This document shows positions 45,882 through 55,025 of a stretch of 64,000 nt of DNA, one piece after another; the stretch's first letter is position 1, and every line of letters begins with the position of its first letter. Position numbers and translations under genes: made by a program. This DNA comes from Pseudomonas sp. TNT3 (GTDB lineage Bacteria > Pseudomonadota > Gammaproteobacteria > Pseudomonadales > Pseudomonadaceae), in assembly GCF_010095445.2 (NCBI RefSeq), contig NZ_WFGV02000014.1, forward strand, positions 52,938 through 116,937, in the 5' to 3' direction. The notes below the pieces were generated by a model. That model saw nothing but the letters and a program-made list of their open reading frames with translations, had not been told where the DNA came from and did no database searches.

Positions 45882-46427
45882 TCAAACGCGATCCTTGCCC
45901 CGCAGCATGCTGTCCAGCACATCGTCGCGGCGCACCCAACCGTGGAACAACGCTGCCGCCAAATGCAGCAGTACGGTCAGAAACAGCAGATACGCCAAGT
46001 AACCGTGAGCCTTGCGCAAGATCGCAAACACCTGGGCGTTGGCCGGCACGATCGACGGCAATTGCAACGAGCTGCTGAGCATCACCGGGTCACCCGCCGC
46101 CGAGATCATGGCCCAGCCCAGCAATGGCAAGATCAGCATCAAGGCGTACAGCAACACATGAGATGCCTTGGCCGCCAACACCTGCCATCCCGGCAAATCC
46201 GCGGGCAATGGCGGCTGCCGGGTGGAAAACCGCACCACCAGGCGCACGATGACCAGCAGCAGAATGGCGATGCCCAAGGGTTTGTGCAGATGGATCAGCC
46301 ACTCATGACGCTCTGACACCGAGGCGACCATGCCCGCGCCAATAAACAGCATGGCGATGACCATCAGTGCCATCAGCCAATGCAGCAGCCGCGCCAACGG
46401 TGCGAAATGGTTCGGTTGAGTGCTCAT
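45882..46427 (-). CDS. Cytochrome b561 family protein
   Basis: A 181-residue four-helix b-type cytochrome. Histidine candidates for haem binding are in RLLHWLMALM, HEWLIHLHKPLG, ASHVLLYALM and KAHGYLAYLLFLTVLLHLAA. It would pass electrons between quinol and a periplasmic partner. Its ATG overlaps the stop of the catalase-like gene (ATGA), which makes that protein the likely redox partner. Confidence 0.92.
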   Translation of the reverse strand: MSTQPNHFAPLARLLHWLMALMVIAMLFIGAGMVASVSERHEWLIHLHKPLGIAILLLVIVRLVVRFSTRQPPLPADLPGWQVLAAKASHVLLYALMLILPLLGWAMISAAGDPVMLSSSLQLPSIVPANAQVFAILRKAHGYLAYLLFLTVLLHLAAALFHGWVRRDDVLDSMLRGKDRV

Positions 46428-47509
46428 TGTTGAGCCTCCTGTTTGGCGGCGGGCAACTGGCTGACTTCGCTGGTGCGTCGCAGATAGGAACTGGCGTACC
46501 CGGCGGAACGAGCGGCGAGCAATGGATCGTCCGAACCTTCGATGCCGGCAGGCAATACGAGCGGGTCATAGTTGATGTCGCGGCATTCGCCATTGAGCTG
46601 CGGCTGGGTGCTTTCGAGCACCAGCGTGCCCGCGTTCAGCACTTTGCGCCCGTCAGGCCAGGGCTTGCTGGCATCGTTCACCGGGTCACCCGGGTCAGCC
46701 AGCGTGATGTTCAGCTGCCAGCGCAACGGTCCTGCGGCGATTCGCTGGACCAGGTCTTTCTCCAGGAAATCCCCACCCGCCGGTGCCGTCGCACCCGCTG
46801 CATCCTGCGCCACCGGCACCATGCTCCAGCGCACGGCCTGACGTTGCCCGGCGGAATTGACCAGGTAGAACGCATTGACGCTGTTATAGGTTTCCGTCAC
46901 GTAGCTGGCGGAAGGCTTGGCCGTTTTAACCCATGTCAGGAAAGGTATGGCTTCCGGGTGTGAAGCGAAAAACGCCGGGACTGCCGCCGGGTCCGGTTTG
47001 CCAGTGGCCGGGACGGGAGACTGGGCTTGTTGAAATTGGTAGAACGCTTCAGGGGTACCCACCGGGAACACCGGCATGCTGTTCATCCCGGTGCGCCACT
47101 GCTGGCCGTTGGCCTGGGTGAAGCGCAGGGCCATGCTGCGGATCGGCACGCTGTTGTCCGGGGCATACGGGTTGCCGGCCGGCAAGGCAAAACGACCCAC
47201 CACAGGGGTGCGCTCTTCATTGAACACCTGCGCAGTGGAGTAATTGCGCGCCTCGCTGCTGCTCTCGAAATGGCCGATCACACACACGCCTTTGGAATGG
47301 TTTCGCCGGAACCCCGGATGCACGCCGTTGTTGGTTTCCAGAACATTGATCAACTTTTTCGGCGTTAGCCGCTGTGGATCAAACGTGCCGTTGACGTAGG
47401 CAAAAGCCCCGGCCACGACCGCGACGACCACGGCGATACCGGCCAGACGAAACACCAGGCTTGCAGCACTGAGCGGTGGTCGAGTGGGCGGTGATGAGCG
47501 ATCTACCAT
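46424..47509 (-). CDS. Catalase-related haem peroxidase (SrpA type)
   Basis: A 361-residue membrane-anchored or exported protein of the small catalase family. A transmembrane segment at residues about 20-42 (VFRLAGIAVVVAVVAGAFAYV) is followed by the catalase-like domain with GFRRNHSKGVCVIGHFESS, IRSMALRFTQANGQQWRTGMNSMPVFPV in overview, and a C-terminal region without the large-catalase flavodoxin domain. It likely detoxifies peroxide in the periplasm, with b561 as electron donor. The ATG at 47509 has GGAG six bases upstream. An ECF-type promoter lies before it. Confidence 0.9.
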   Translation of the reverse strand: MVDRSSPPTRPPLSAASLVFRLAGIAVVVAVVAGAFAYVNGTFDPQRLTPKKLINVLETNNGVHPGFRRNHSKGVCVIGHFESSSEARNYSTAQVFNEERTPVVGRFALPAGNPYAPDNSVPIRSMALRFTQANGQQWRTGMNSMPVFPVGTPEAFYQFQQAQSPVPATGKPDPAAVPAFFASHPEAIPFLTWVKTAKPSASYVTETYNSVNAFYLVNSAGQRQAVRWSMVPVAQDAAGATAPAGGDFLEKDLVQRIAAGPLRWQLNITLADPGDPVNDASKPWPDGRKVLNAGTLVLESTQPQLNGECRDINYDPLVLPAGIEGSDDPLLAARSAGYASSYLRRTSEVSQLPAAKQEAQQ

Positions 47510-47552
47510 GAATGACTCCAGGGCCATCGGCCACAAGTGAGAAGAATCAAGC

Positions 47553-47578
47553 AGACGAACGCCCGGGCGGTTTATTCC
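47553..47578 (-). promoter_or_regulatory. ECF-type promoter of the catalase-like/b561 operon
   Basis: On the minus strand GGAATAA (47578-47572) and CGTCT (47557-47553) are separated by 14 bases. The same sequence pair and spacing stands before the sigma gene on the other strand. Confidence 0.8.
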
Positions 47579-47606
47579 ATGGCCCGGTATTTATTTGTTC
47601 AGGCGT

Positions 47607-47632
47607 GGAATAACCTCCAATGCCGGACGTCT
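47607..47632 (+). promoter_or_regulatory. ECF-type autoregulatory promoter of the sigma/anti-sigma operon
   Basis: GGAATAA (47607-47613) and CGTCT (47628-47632), 14 bases apart, identical to the divergent promoter at 47553-47578. ECF sigma factors commonly recognise a GGAAT-type -35 and CGTC-type -10 element. Confidence 0.8.
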
Positions 47633-47667
47633 CCCATTCACAGAGCGTAGTGACTGGTTAGAAATTC

Positions 47668-48174
47668 ATGAGCGATATCGACGAACAACTGAGTGAAATC
47701 ATTCCCAGACTGCGGCGGTTTGCGCTTTCGCTCACGCGCAACCCCAGCAGCGCCGATGACCTGGTGCAGGCCAGCCTGGAGCGGGCATTGTCGCGCTGGA
47801 ACGACAAACGCCCCGAAGGAGATCTGCGCGCCTGGTTGTTTTCGATTTTGTATCGACAGTTTCTCGATGCGCATCGGCGCACCCGGCGATACGCGCGAAT
47901 GCTCGAATTCTTCACCGGCCGTGATGACTCGCAGCCATCGGCGGAACGCACCGTGATCGCCCAATCCACCCTTCAGGCCTTCGACCAACTCACCACTGAA
48001 CAACGCGCGCTGCTGCTCTGGGTGTCGGTAGAAGGCCTGAGTTATAAGGAGGTCGCCGAGATTCTCGGCGTGCCCATTGGCACCGTGATGTCCCGTCTGT
48101 CCCGCGCCCGCCAAGCGTTGCGCCACCTCAGCGAGGGTGAAATCATCCGCCCTGCTTTGCGGAGACTTAAATGA
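47668..48174 (+). CDS. ECF RNA polymerase sigma factor
   Basis: A 168-residue sigma-70-family ECF factor. Region 2 (residues about 10-75) has RRFALSLTRNPSSADDLVQASLERAL, and region 4 (residues about 108-160) has LLLWVSVEGLSYKEVAEILGVPIGTVMSRLSRARQAL. It is coupled to the anti-sigma gene (ATGA overlap). It presumably drives its own gene and the divergent peroxidase operon through twin promoters. Confidence 0.95.
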   Translation: MSDIDEQLSEIIPRLRRFALSLTRNPSSADDLVQASLERALSRWNDKRPEGDLRAWLFSILYRQFLDAHRRTRRYARMLEFFTGRDDSQPSAERTVIAQSTLQAFDQLTTEQRALLLWVSVEGLSYKEVAEILGVPIGTVMSRLSRARQALRHLSEGEIIRPALRRLK

Positions 48175-48923
48175 TCAGCATGCCCCCAAGCGAGCGTGAC
48201 CTGCACGCTTACATCGACCACCAGCTCAGCGACGATGACCGTCGTCTGGTGGAGACTTTTCTGGCAAGCAATGCCGAAGTGGCAGCCACTGTGCGTGCCT
48301 GGCAGCGGGACGCTCAGCAACTGCGGGCAGGTTTGAGCGGCTTGTTGCAGCAACCGGTCAATCCGCAACTCACACCCTCAATGATTCGCCAGCGAGTCAA
48401 ACGACAATCGCGCCGTCATCTGGCGAGCGCCGCTGTGCTGCTGATTGCCGTCAGTGTCGGCGGGTTCAGTGGCTGGCAGGCCCGCGAGATGACCCTAGTC
48501 AGTGCCCAGGCACCCATGACCGATGCCCTGCAGGCGTACCGTCTGTTTGCGCAGCAAGGCATTTTGCCGGCGGATTTCAAGGTCAGCGACGATGGCGATG
48601 TACAAGGTTGGCTTGACCGCTATTTCACCCGGGCCAACCGCCTGCCGAACCTTGCGAGCGCAGGGTTCAAACCGGTCAGCGGACGGTTGCTCAGCACCGA
48701 ACAGGGACCCGCGGCGATGGTGGTCTACGAAAACCCCGAGGGGCAGAAAATCAGCTTTTACGTACGCCCACCTGGCCCCAAAAACCTCTTCCTGCCCAGG
48801 GGCAGTCGCCACGACGGCGAGCTGCAGGCCGAGTACTGGTCGGGCGCCGGCTACAACTATGCAATGGTCAGCCCGAGCGACACCTCGGCGGCGCAGATGC
48901 TCAAGCAGACCGTACAGTTCTGA
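48171..48923 (+). CDS. Membrane-bound anti-sigma factor
   Basis: A 250-residue protein with an N-terminal anti-sigma domain (residues about 1-75, SERDLHAYIDHQLSDDDRRLVETFL), one transmembrane helix at about residues 86-105 (SAAVLLIAVSVGGFSGWQA) and a periplasmic domain. A Cys/His zinc (ZAS) motif is not apparent, so it is not obviously a zinc-type redox sensor. The ATG at 48171 has GGAG six bases upstream. Confidence 0.9.
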   Translation: MISMPPSERDLHAYIDHQLSDDDRRLVETFLASNAEVAATVRAWQRDAQQLRAGLSGLLQQPVNPQLTPSMIRQRVKRQSRRHLASAAVLLIAVSVGGFSGWQAREMTLVSAQAPMTDALQAYRLFAQQGILPADFKVSDDGDVQGWLDRYFTRANRLPNLASAGFKPVSGRLLSTEQGPAAMVVYENPEGQKISFYVRPPGPKNLFLPRGSRHDGELQAEYWSGAGYNYAMVSPSDTSAAQMLKQTVQF

Positions 48924-49087
48924 ACCCGCCCCAACCGACAGGGTCGCGAGCGTGGTATGCATCCGCAGATTTCTGTCCAATGGCTCGCGGCAAGGCTCGG
49001 AGTGACTGGAAGGAAAAATCTCTATTTGGTTAAACTGTGCCGTCGCCGCTTGGGGCGACGGCCTGACCATCACAGAGTGCTATCACA

Positions 49088-50215
49088 GTGGCCGTTCGAC
49101 CACCTAACCGTCCGCGACTCACACCACGCTGGCCTGTACTGCGCCGCTTGCTGGGCAAAGCCTCGAATGCGTCCACCAGCAACGCCAGCGGTCGGCTCGT
49201 TCACGACTACTTCCGCCACAGGGCGCACGCCCAGGGTTACACCCTCAGCCACAGTCAGCAGCGCGTAATCGACTGCATGGCACAGCACGCCTCGGCGTTG
49301 CTGGGCGCTTCGGCGAAAACCCTTCCCGGACTTTACCTGCATGGCGCCGTCGGGCGTGGCAAGAGCTGGTTGCTCGACGGATTTTTCCAGGCCATCCCGA
49401 TCGCGGAAAAACGCCGGCTGCACTTCCATGAGTTCTTCGCTCAGCTGCATCAGGGCATGTTCAGTCATCGTGATCGGCCCGACGCCCTGGACCTCACCCT
49501 CGATGAACTGCTGAGCGATTGCCGGGTACTGTGTTTTGACGAATTTCACGTCCATGACATCGGCGATGCGATGCTCATCACGCGACTGTTCAAAGCGCTT
49601 TTCCAGCGGGGCATCCTGCTGCTGGTCACCTCCAATTACCCTCCGGAAGGTTTGCTGCCAAACCCGCTTTACCACGCGCGGTTCAAACCGGTGATCGACC
49701 TGATCAACGCGCGCATGCAGGTCATGGAAGTCGGTGGGCCGCACGATTACCGCAGCCAGGCAAGAACCCACGCTCAACAGCTTTTCACTCAAGGTCAGTA
49801 CCTTTGGCCAGACACGACACGGCAGCGTCAGGCACTGAACCTGCCCGATAGTGATACGCCGCCGATCAAGCTGCCCGTCGGAACCCGACACCTTCAAGCC
49901 CGATACTGCAAAGGGCGCACGGTCGGTTTTACCTTTGCCGATCTGTGTGACCAGCCCACGGCGGTGATGGACTATCTGGAGCTGTGCCGACGGTTTGATC
50001 ACTGGATCATCGTCGCGCTGCCCAGCCTGGCCGATGCGTCCATTGCGGCGCAGCAGCGGTTCATCAATCTGGTTGACGTTTTGTACGATCAGGACAAGCA
50101 CCTGACCTTGCTTGGCCAGCAGTCGTTGCGTGAAAGCCTGGAGGGAGAGGCGATTGATCTGGCGCGGACGCGTAGTCGGTTGGGGCAGTTGGTGGAGGTC
50201 AAGGGTATCGTTTGA
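49088..50215 (+). CDS. zapE: ZapE/AFG1-family ATPase
   Basis: A 375-residue AAA-type ATPase with Walker A GAVGRGKSWLLDGF and Walker B LCFDEFHVHDIGDAM, and the family segment LVTSNYPPEGLLPN. In E. coli ZapE binds FtsZ and affects division under stress. The start is a GTG at 49088. A GC-rich hairpin without a T tract (49038-49060) lies upstream. Confidence 0.9.
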   Translation: MAVRPPNRPRLTPRWPVLRRLLGKASNASTSNASGRLVHDYFRHRAHAQGYTLSHSQQRVIDCMAQHASALLGASAKTLPGLYLHGAVGRGKSWLLDGFFQAIPIAEKRRLHFHEFFAQLHQGMFSHRDRPDALDLTLDELLSDCRVLCFDEFHVHDIGDAMLITRLFKALFQRGILLLVTSNYPPEGLLPNPLYHARFKPVIDLINARMQVMEVGGPHDYRSQARTHAQQLFTQGQYLWPDTTRQRQALNLPDSDTPPIKLPVGTRHLQARYCKGRTVGFTFADLCDQPTAVMDYLELCRRFDHWIIVALPSLADASIAAQQRFINLVDVLYDQDKHLTLLGQQSLRESLEGEAIDLARTRSRLGQLVEVKGIV

Positions 50216-50239
50216 TCTGTATTCTTTGGTGTGGCTGGT

Positions 50240-50331
50240 GCCGTCATCGCTAGCAGGCTAGCTCCCACCGTTGACCGCGTCCGCCCAGACAACTCGATCA
50301 CTGTGGGAGCTAGCCTGCTAGCGATAACGGC
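50240..50331. repeat. REP-like inverted pair after zapE
   Basis: Arms 50240-50268 and 50303-50331 are 29-base reverse complements with one mismatch, with core GCTAGCAGGCTAGCTCCCAC. Confidence 0.88.
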
Positions 50332-50417
50332 CTGACAAGCGCCACATTTTTCCCGCTATCATGTCGCCCATCTTCAGGCCTCTACGCCCTTCCCTCGATC
50401 AATAGCGAACCCCGTTC

Positions 50418-51725
50418 ATGGACACCCTTGCCCAACTGCGCGCCGGAACACTGGCAGGCGCTACCCGACTGGACCTCGCCTGCGGCCTGACGGAGTTCCC
50501 CCGGGAAATCTTCGACCTGGCGGATACCTTGGAGGTGCTCAACCTCAGCGGCAATGCCCTGAGCCAACTGCCGGATGATCTGCACCGCCTGACACGTTTG
50601 CGCGTGCTGTTCTGCTCGGACAATGCGTTCACGGAACTGCCCGCCTGCGTGGGCCGTTGCGCCGCGCTGACCATGGTCGGTTTCAAGGCCAACCACATTG
50701 AACAGGTGCCGGGCGCCGCATTGCCACCGTTGTTGCGCTGGCTGATCCTGACCGACAACTGCATCAGCGAATTACCGACCGAGCTGGGTGAACGCCCATA
50801 CCTGCAAAAACTCATGCTGGCGGGTAACCGCTTGCAGCAGTTGCCCGAAAGCCTGCGCCAGTGCCATCGACTCGAACTGATCCGCATCGCTGCCAACCAG
50901 CTCGAAGTGCTTCCCGACTGGCTGCTCACGCTGCCCCGCCTGACGTGGCTGGCCTTCGCCGGCAACCCGCTGGAGACCGAAGCCGACGCGGCGGCCCTTG
51001 AAGCAACCCCGAGCATCCCCTGGTCATCGCTGCGCCTGGAGCAGCCGCTTGGCGAAGGGGCTTCGGGGGTGATTCATCGAGCCACGCTGCAGCCTGCGAA
51101 CACATCTGCCACCCAGGTCGCGGTCAAGCTCTACAAGGGCGAGATGACCAGTGATGGCTCGCCGTTGCACGAAATGAACGCCTGCATCACCGCTGGAATC
51201 CACCCGAACCTGATTCGGGTCGAAGGACGAATCACCGGGCATCCACAGGCGCAAGCCGGGTTGGTGATGGAGCTGATCGAGCCGAGTTTCCGCAATCTCG
51301 CCGGGCTGCCGAGCCTTGAGTCCTGCACCCGTGATGTGTATGCCGACGATGCCCGTTTCAGCGCGGACGTTGCCTTGCGTATCGCCAAGGGCGTTGCGTC
51401 GGTGGCCGAACACCTGCATCGACACGGCATCACTCACGGCGACCTCTATGGCCACAATATTCTTTGCAATGATCAAGGTGATTGTCTGCTGGGAGACTTT
51501 GGTGCAGCGTCTTTTCACGCGACCACGGACAATCCCGATAGCCGGGCATTGCAACGGATTGAAGTGCGCGCGTTCGGGGTTCTGCTAGGGGAGTTGCTGG
51601 AGCGGATCGACTCAGGACTGAGCGATGAAAGCCGTGGGCAGCTGGAGGATTTACAGCAGCGTTGCTGTCAGCCGGACGTGCTGGCTCGACCTGGGTTCAG
51701 TGACGTTGTACGGGAGTTAAGGTGA
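50418..51725 (+). CDS. Leucine-rich-repeat protein kinase
   Basis: A 435-residue fusion. Residues about 15-190 are short leucine-rich repeats of the LxxLxLxxNxLxxLP type, six to seven copies (VLNLSGNALSQLP, WLILTDNCISELP, KLMLAGNRLQQLP). Residues about 205-435 are a eukaryotic-like protein kinase: glycine loop GEGASGV (212-218), Lys237 in VAVK, catalytic loop HGDLYGHN (340-347) with Asp342 and Asn347, and DFG 360-362. Arg of the usual HRD is Gly, an RD-negative kinase. All catalytic residues are present, so it is probably active. It is transcribed alone; no substrate is indicated. Confidence 0.9.
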   Translation: MDTLAQLRAGTLAGATRLDLACGLTEFPREIFDLADTLEVLNLSGNALSQLPDDLHRLTRLRVLFCSDNAFTELPACVGRCAALTMVGFKANHIEQVPGAALPPLLRWLILTDNCISELPTELGERPYLQKLMLAGNRLQQLPESLRQCHRLELIRIAANQLEVLPDWLLTLPRLTWLAFAGNPLETEADAAALEATPSIPWSSLRLEQPLGEGASGVIHRATLQPANTSATQVAVKLYKGEMTSDGSPLHEMNACITAGIHPNLIRVEGRITGHPQAQAGLVMELIEPSFRNLAGLPSLESCTRDVYADDARFSADVALRIAKGVASVAEHLHRHGITHGDLYGHNILCNDQGDCLLGDFGAASFHATTDNPDSRALQRIEVRAFGVLLGELLERIDSGLSDESRGQLEDLQQRCCQPDVLARPGFSDVVRELR

Positions 51726-51735
51726 CCCCATAACC

Positions 51736-51765
51736 TGTGGCGAGGGAGCAAGTTCCCCCGCCACA
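51736..51765. terminator. Hairpin after the LRR-kinase gene
   Basis: TGTGGCGAGGGA and TTCCCCCGCCACA pair around a short loop. It has no long T tract; it may be a degenerate REP-like hairpin or weak terminator. Confidence 0.55.
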
Positions 51766-51788
51766 TTTGTCATTGCATACAGCTCAAA

Positions 51789-52496
51789 TCAACCCGCCAA
51801 CCCGACAAACATGTCCTGCACGTCATCATGGTTATCCAGGCCTTCGAGGAAGGCTTCGACTTCGGCCATTTGCTCGTCGCTCAAACCGCTGACCGGGTTC
51901 TTCGGCTGATAGCCCAGTTTTGCCGACAACACCGTGAAGCCCTGCTCCGGCAACGCTTTCTGCACCGCATCAAGGTCCGCCGGCTCGGTCAGGAACAAGG
52001 TGGTCCCCTCTTCTTCGCCTAGCTCGAAATCCTGGGCACCCGCTTCAATAGCGGCCATTTCCGGATCGGCGTCAGGGCTGTCCGGGGACGCCTCGATCAT
52101 GCCGACATGGTTGAAGTCCCAGGACACCGAACCCGAAGCGCCCAGTTGGCCCTTGCGGAACGCAACGCGGATTTCGGCGACCGTGCGGTTGATGTTATCG
52201 GTCACGCATTCAACGATCAGGGGCACTTGGTGCGGCGCGAACCCTTCATACGTTACGCGATGGTACTGCACCGTCTCGCCGAGCTGGCCCGAACCTTTCT
52301 TGATCGCCCGCTCCAGGGTTTCACGGGGCATCGAAGCTTTTTTGGCCTGTTCAACCACCAGGCGCAAGTGCGCGTTGGTTGTCACATCGGCACCGTTACG
52401 CGCAGCGATGGTGATTTCTTTCACCAGTTTGCCGAAAATCTTCCCTTTGGCGTTAGATGCCGCTTCTTTGTGTTTAACCTTCCACTGTGCGCCCAT
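51789..52496 (-). CDS. YebC/PmpR-family protein
   Basis: A 235-residue YebC-family protein (closer to E. coli YeeN). Signatures are [21 protein letters not shown] and the second-domain [34 protein letters not shown] in overview. Family members act as DNA-binding regulators or, as recently shown for some, assist translation of proline-rich motifs. With efp and earP earlier in the window this would be a second polyproline-related factor, but this is inference. Confidence 0.93.
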   Translation of the reverse strand: MGAQWKVKHKEAASNAKGKIFGKLVKEITIAARNGADVTTNAHLRLVVEQAKKASMPRETLERAIKKGSGQLGETVQYHRVTYEGFAPHQVPLIVECVTDNINRTVAEIRVAFRKGQLGASGSVSWDFNHVGMIEASPDSPDADPEMAAIEAGAQDFELGEEEGTTLFLTEPADLDAVQKALPEQGFTVLSAKLGYQPKNPVSGLSDEQMAEVEAFLEGLDNHDDVQDMFVGLAG

Positions 52497-52721
52497 TACT
52501 CACTCTCTTATCTGTGGCGCCGAGACATCTATTGGCCGACGCTTTGCGCAAGTTTATACGGCCTAAAGTTGGCAATCGACCAAAAATTCCACCTTCACCG
52601 ACAGACAGATCGGCTTCTTCACCGAGGGTTGTAGGGCGATTCTGAAAAGTCGATTGCCGCATCCCTAATCTGCTGCGGTTTCGTACCCTCTGCATCCGTA
52701 CTCACAGCACAAGCGCGCCCT

Positions 52722-54122
52722 ATGCATAACGACAAGGAAAGCCCCTTCACGCTCACTCTCCTGGAGGGCGATCTGACGCTTCAGGCATTGCGGTTCAAGG
52801 GTTCTGAAGGACTCAACCAGCTCTATCGTTTCGAGATTGAGGTGATTGCCATGGCACCGGCCATGGACTTCGGCAGGCTGCTGCGAAAGCCGGTTTTTCT
52901 CGATCTGGGGAACGGCGACGGGATTCATGGCAGTGTCCACAGCGCCACACGCGAGCATCATGGATCGCTTCAGATCGGCTACACGCTGACAGTGGTTCCC
53001 TACCTTCAAAGGCTGGAATCAGACACCTGCCGCCGGGTGTTTCATCACCTCGACGTACCGACCATCCTGCGTCAATTACTGGAGCAAAATGAACTGCCCG
53101 AAGAGAGCTATCGCATCGAGCTGAACGGCCAGTACCCACCCCGACCTTTTTGCATTCAGTACGAGGAAAGTGATCTGGCCCTGTTGAAGCGACTATGCGA
53201 AGAAGAAGGCATCCACTTTCACTTCGAACATCACCGGAACGGTCACGTGCTGGTGCTGGCCGATGACGGCCTGAGCTTCCCTCAGGACCCGCAATTGTCG
53301 CCTTTCCAAAATGAAGTGGATGACTTAAACGCGGCGTCGGCAATTACGCGTTTGTATCAGCGCCACGATGCCCTGCACACGCACGCACAACGGCAGGCGA
53401 AAAATCGCGGTATACCCGACACGCTCGGCGATGCCGCCAACCACGCCTTCGCCAAGGCATCGCGAACTGCCGTTCTGTCCACTCCCGAGCAGGTTCATCA
53501 CCAGCAATGCAGCCAACGGGAACTGGAGCGCCTGCGCTGCACACCGCAGCAAATCCACGGTGAAAGCACACAGCCTGCATTGCGCAGCGCACGGATTGTC
53601 CAGGTCTCAGAGCATCCCATCATGAGCTTCAACGATCAGTGGCTGCTCACCGAGGTCCGGCACCACGGGCAGCATCCCTCGATTCTGGCCCAAGACAGCA
53701 TTGCCGCGAGTTACCACAATCAATTCACCGCCATTCCCTGGTCAACGGTTTTCCGGCCGCCAGTCACGCGCACTAAAACCCGCATTCCCGGGTATCAGCC
53801 CGCGCGCGTACTTGGCTGTCCAGGACAACCCGCCACACGGGATGATCAAGGCCGCGTTCAGGTCAGGTTGTGGCCAACGTCCGAACCCGACCCGGAAGAG
53901 CCCGACGGCATGTGGGTGCCCATCGTCTGCGCGACACCGGACGCTCACTCGAACCTTGTCGGACTGCCGAAAGCCGGTACTGACGTATTCGTCAGTTTTC
54001 TCGACAGCGACCCGGATCGCCCGGTGATGTGGGCTGGCAGCAGACAATCCCGACAGAGCAAGCCCGAGCCGCGACACGGCGGCAATACCGGCCTGTTGTT
54101 TGATTGGTTGATCAATCGTTGA
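52722..54122 (+). CDS. vgrG: Orphan VgrG, type VI secretion spike protein
   Basis: A 466-residue VgrG. It has the gp27-like base (FTLTLLEGDLTLQALRFKGSEGLNQLYRFEIEV in overview and the FCIQYEESDLALLKRLCEEEGIHFHFEH block), then the gp5-like OB fold (DDQGRVQVRLWPTS, GMWVPIVC, GLPKAGTDVFVSFLDSDPDRPVMWAG). It ends about 30 residues after the OB fold, so the usual triple-stranded beta-helix needle and any effector extension are absent. No other T6SS gene lies in the window. Confidence 0.9.
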   Translation: MHNDKESPFTLTLLEGDLTLQALRFKGSEGLNQLYRFEIEVIAMAPAMDFGRLLRKPVFLDLGNGDGIHGSVHSATREHHGSLQIGYTLTVVPYLQRLESDTCRRVFHHLDVPTILRQLLEQNELPEESYRIELNGQYPPRPFCIQYEESDLALLKRLCEEEGIHFHFEHHRNGHVLVLADDGLSFPQDPQLSPFQNEVDDLNAASAITRLYQRHDALHTHAQRQAKNRGIPDTLGDAANHAFAKASRTAVLSTPEQVHHQQCSQRELERLRCTPQQIHGESTQPALRSARIVQVSEHPIMSFNDQWLLTEVRHHGQHPSILAQDSIAASYHNQFTAIPWSTVFRPPVTRTKTRIPGYQPARVLGCPGQPATRDDQGRVQVRLWPTSEPDPEEPDGMWVPIVCATPDAHSNLVGLPKAGTDVFVSFLDSDPDRPVMWAGSRQSRQSKPEPRHGGNTGLLFDWLINR

Positions 54123-54158
54123 GTCAAACATTGCATCTGGATGGTACAGGGATGGCGG

Positions 54159-55025
54159 TCAACTCATCCCGGGCGCCAACTCGAAAAACGCCTGTATCAA
54201 CCGCAAATTGCGACGCCGCTCCATGCACCCGATCATGTGCCGATTACCCAGCCCGTCACCGATAATCGAGACCGCCACCACCCGCGGGTCGTGGCTCACC
54301 TCCACCGAAGACACCACGCCAACCCCCAACTGCGCGGCCACCGCTTCCGTTACCGCCTCACGGCTGTCCAGCTCCAGCAGTACGCGCGGATTAACCTTTG
54401 CTTGAGCACAGGCGTCATCAAACGTGGTCCGGGTCACCGAGCCCGGCTCACGCAACACCATGATCACCTGATCCAATTCCTTGATGTGCACGGCCTTGGA
54501 ACGCTGCGCCCATGGATGCCCCGCCGGCACCAGCGCGCAGATTCGCGATTCGCTCAACGCCTGCAAGTGCAACCCCTTGCGCGGCTCAACCTCGGTCAGC
54601 ACGGCCACGTCGGCATGCTCTGACAACAGCGCCGTCAGGGTTTCCTGAGCATTACCCAAGCGCAGGTTCACCGTGACGCCCGGATACCTCGCACGCAAGC
54701 TGGCCAGCATCGGCATGACCAGGTGCGGCCCGTCCGCGGCCACCTCCAGACGCCCGGTCAGCAGTTGTCGATTTGCCTCCAGCATCACCTGCGCCTCTTC
54801 AGCAAGACCAAACATCGCCCGGGTGATGGCGGCGAGCTTTATCCCCTCCTCCGTCAGCTCCACCCGTCGCGCCGTGCGCCGCAACAAAGTGATCTGGTAA
54901 TGCTCTTCCAGCGCCTTGATGTGCCCGGTGACCGCAGGCTGGCTGATGAACAACCGCGCAGCAGCCCGGGTAAAACTGCCTTCGCGGGCCACGGCATCGA
55001 ACGCGCGGAGCTGGAACAAGTTCAT
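54159..55025 (-). CDS. LysR-family regulator of 2-aminoethylphosphonate genes
   Basis: A 288-residue LysR regulator. The helix-turn-helix is FTRAAARLFISQPAVTGHIKALE, and the effector domain is complete. It is divergent from phnW with 109 bases between the starts, and such regulators beside phnWX control use of 2-aminoethylphosphonate as nitrogen or phosphorus source. Confidence 0.9.
   Translation of the reverse strand: MNLFQLRAFDAVAREGSFTRAAARLFISQPAVTGHIKALEEHYQITLLRRTARRVELTEEGIKLAAITRAMFGLAEEAQVMLEANRQLLTGRLEVAADGPHLVMPMLASLRARYPGVTVNLRLGNAQETLTALLSEHADVAVLTEVEPRKGLHLQALSESRICALVPAGHPWAQRSKAVHIKELDQVIMVLREPGSVTRTTFDDACAQAKVNPRVLLELDSREAVTEAVAAQLGVGVVSSVEVSHDPRVVAVSIIGDGLGNRHMIGCMERRRNLRLIQAFFELAPGMS

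Noticed and set aside
49038..49060. GC-rich hairpin before zapE as a terminator
   Set aside because: The stem is good but there is no T tract, so it is not listed as a terminator.
52722..54122. T6SS cluster
   Set aside because: Only vgrG is present; no tss, hcp, PAAR or effector gene can be seen on either side.
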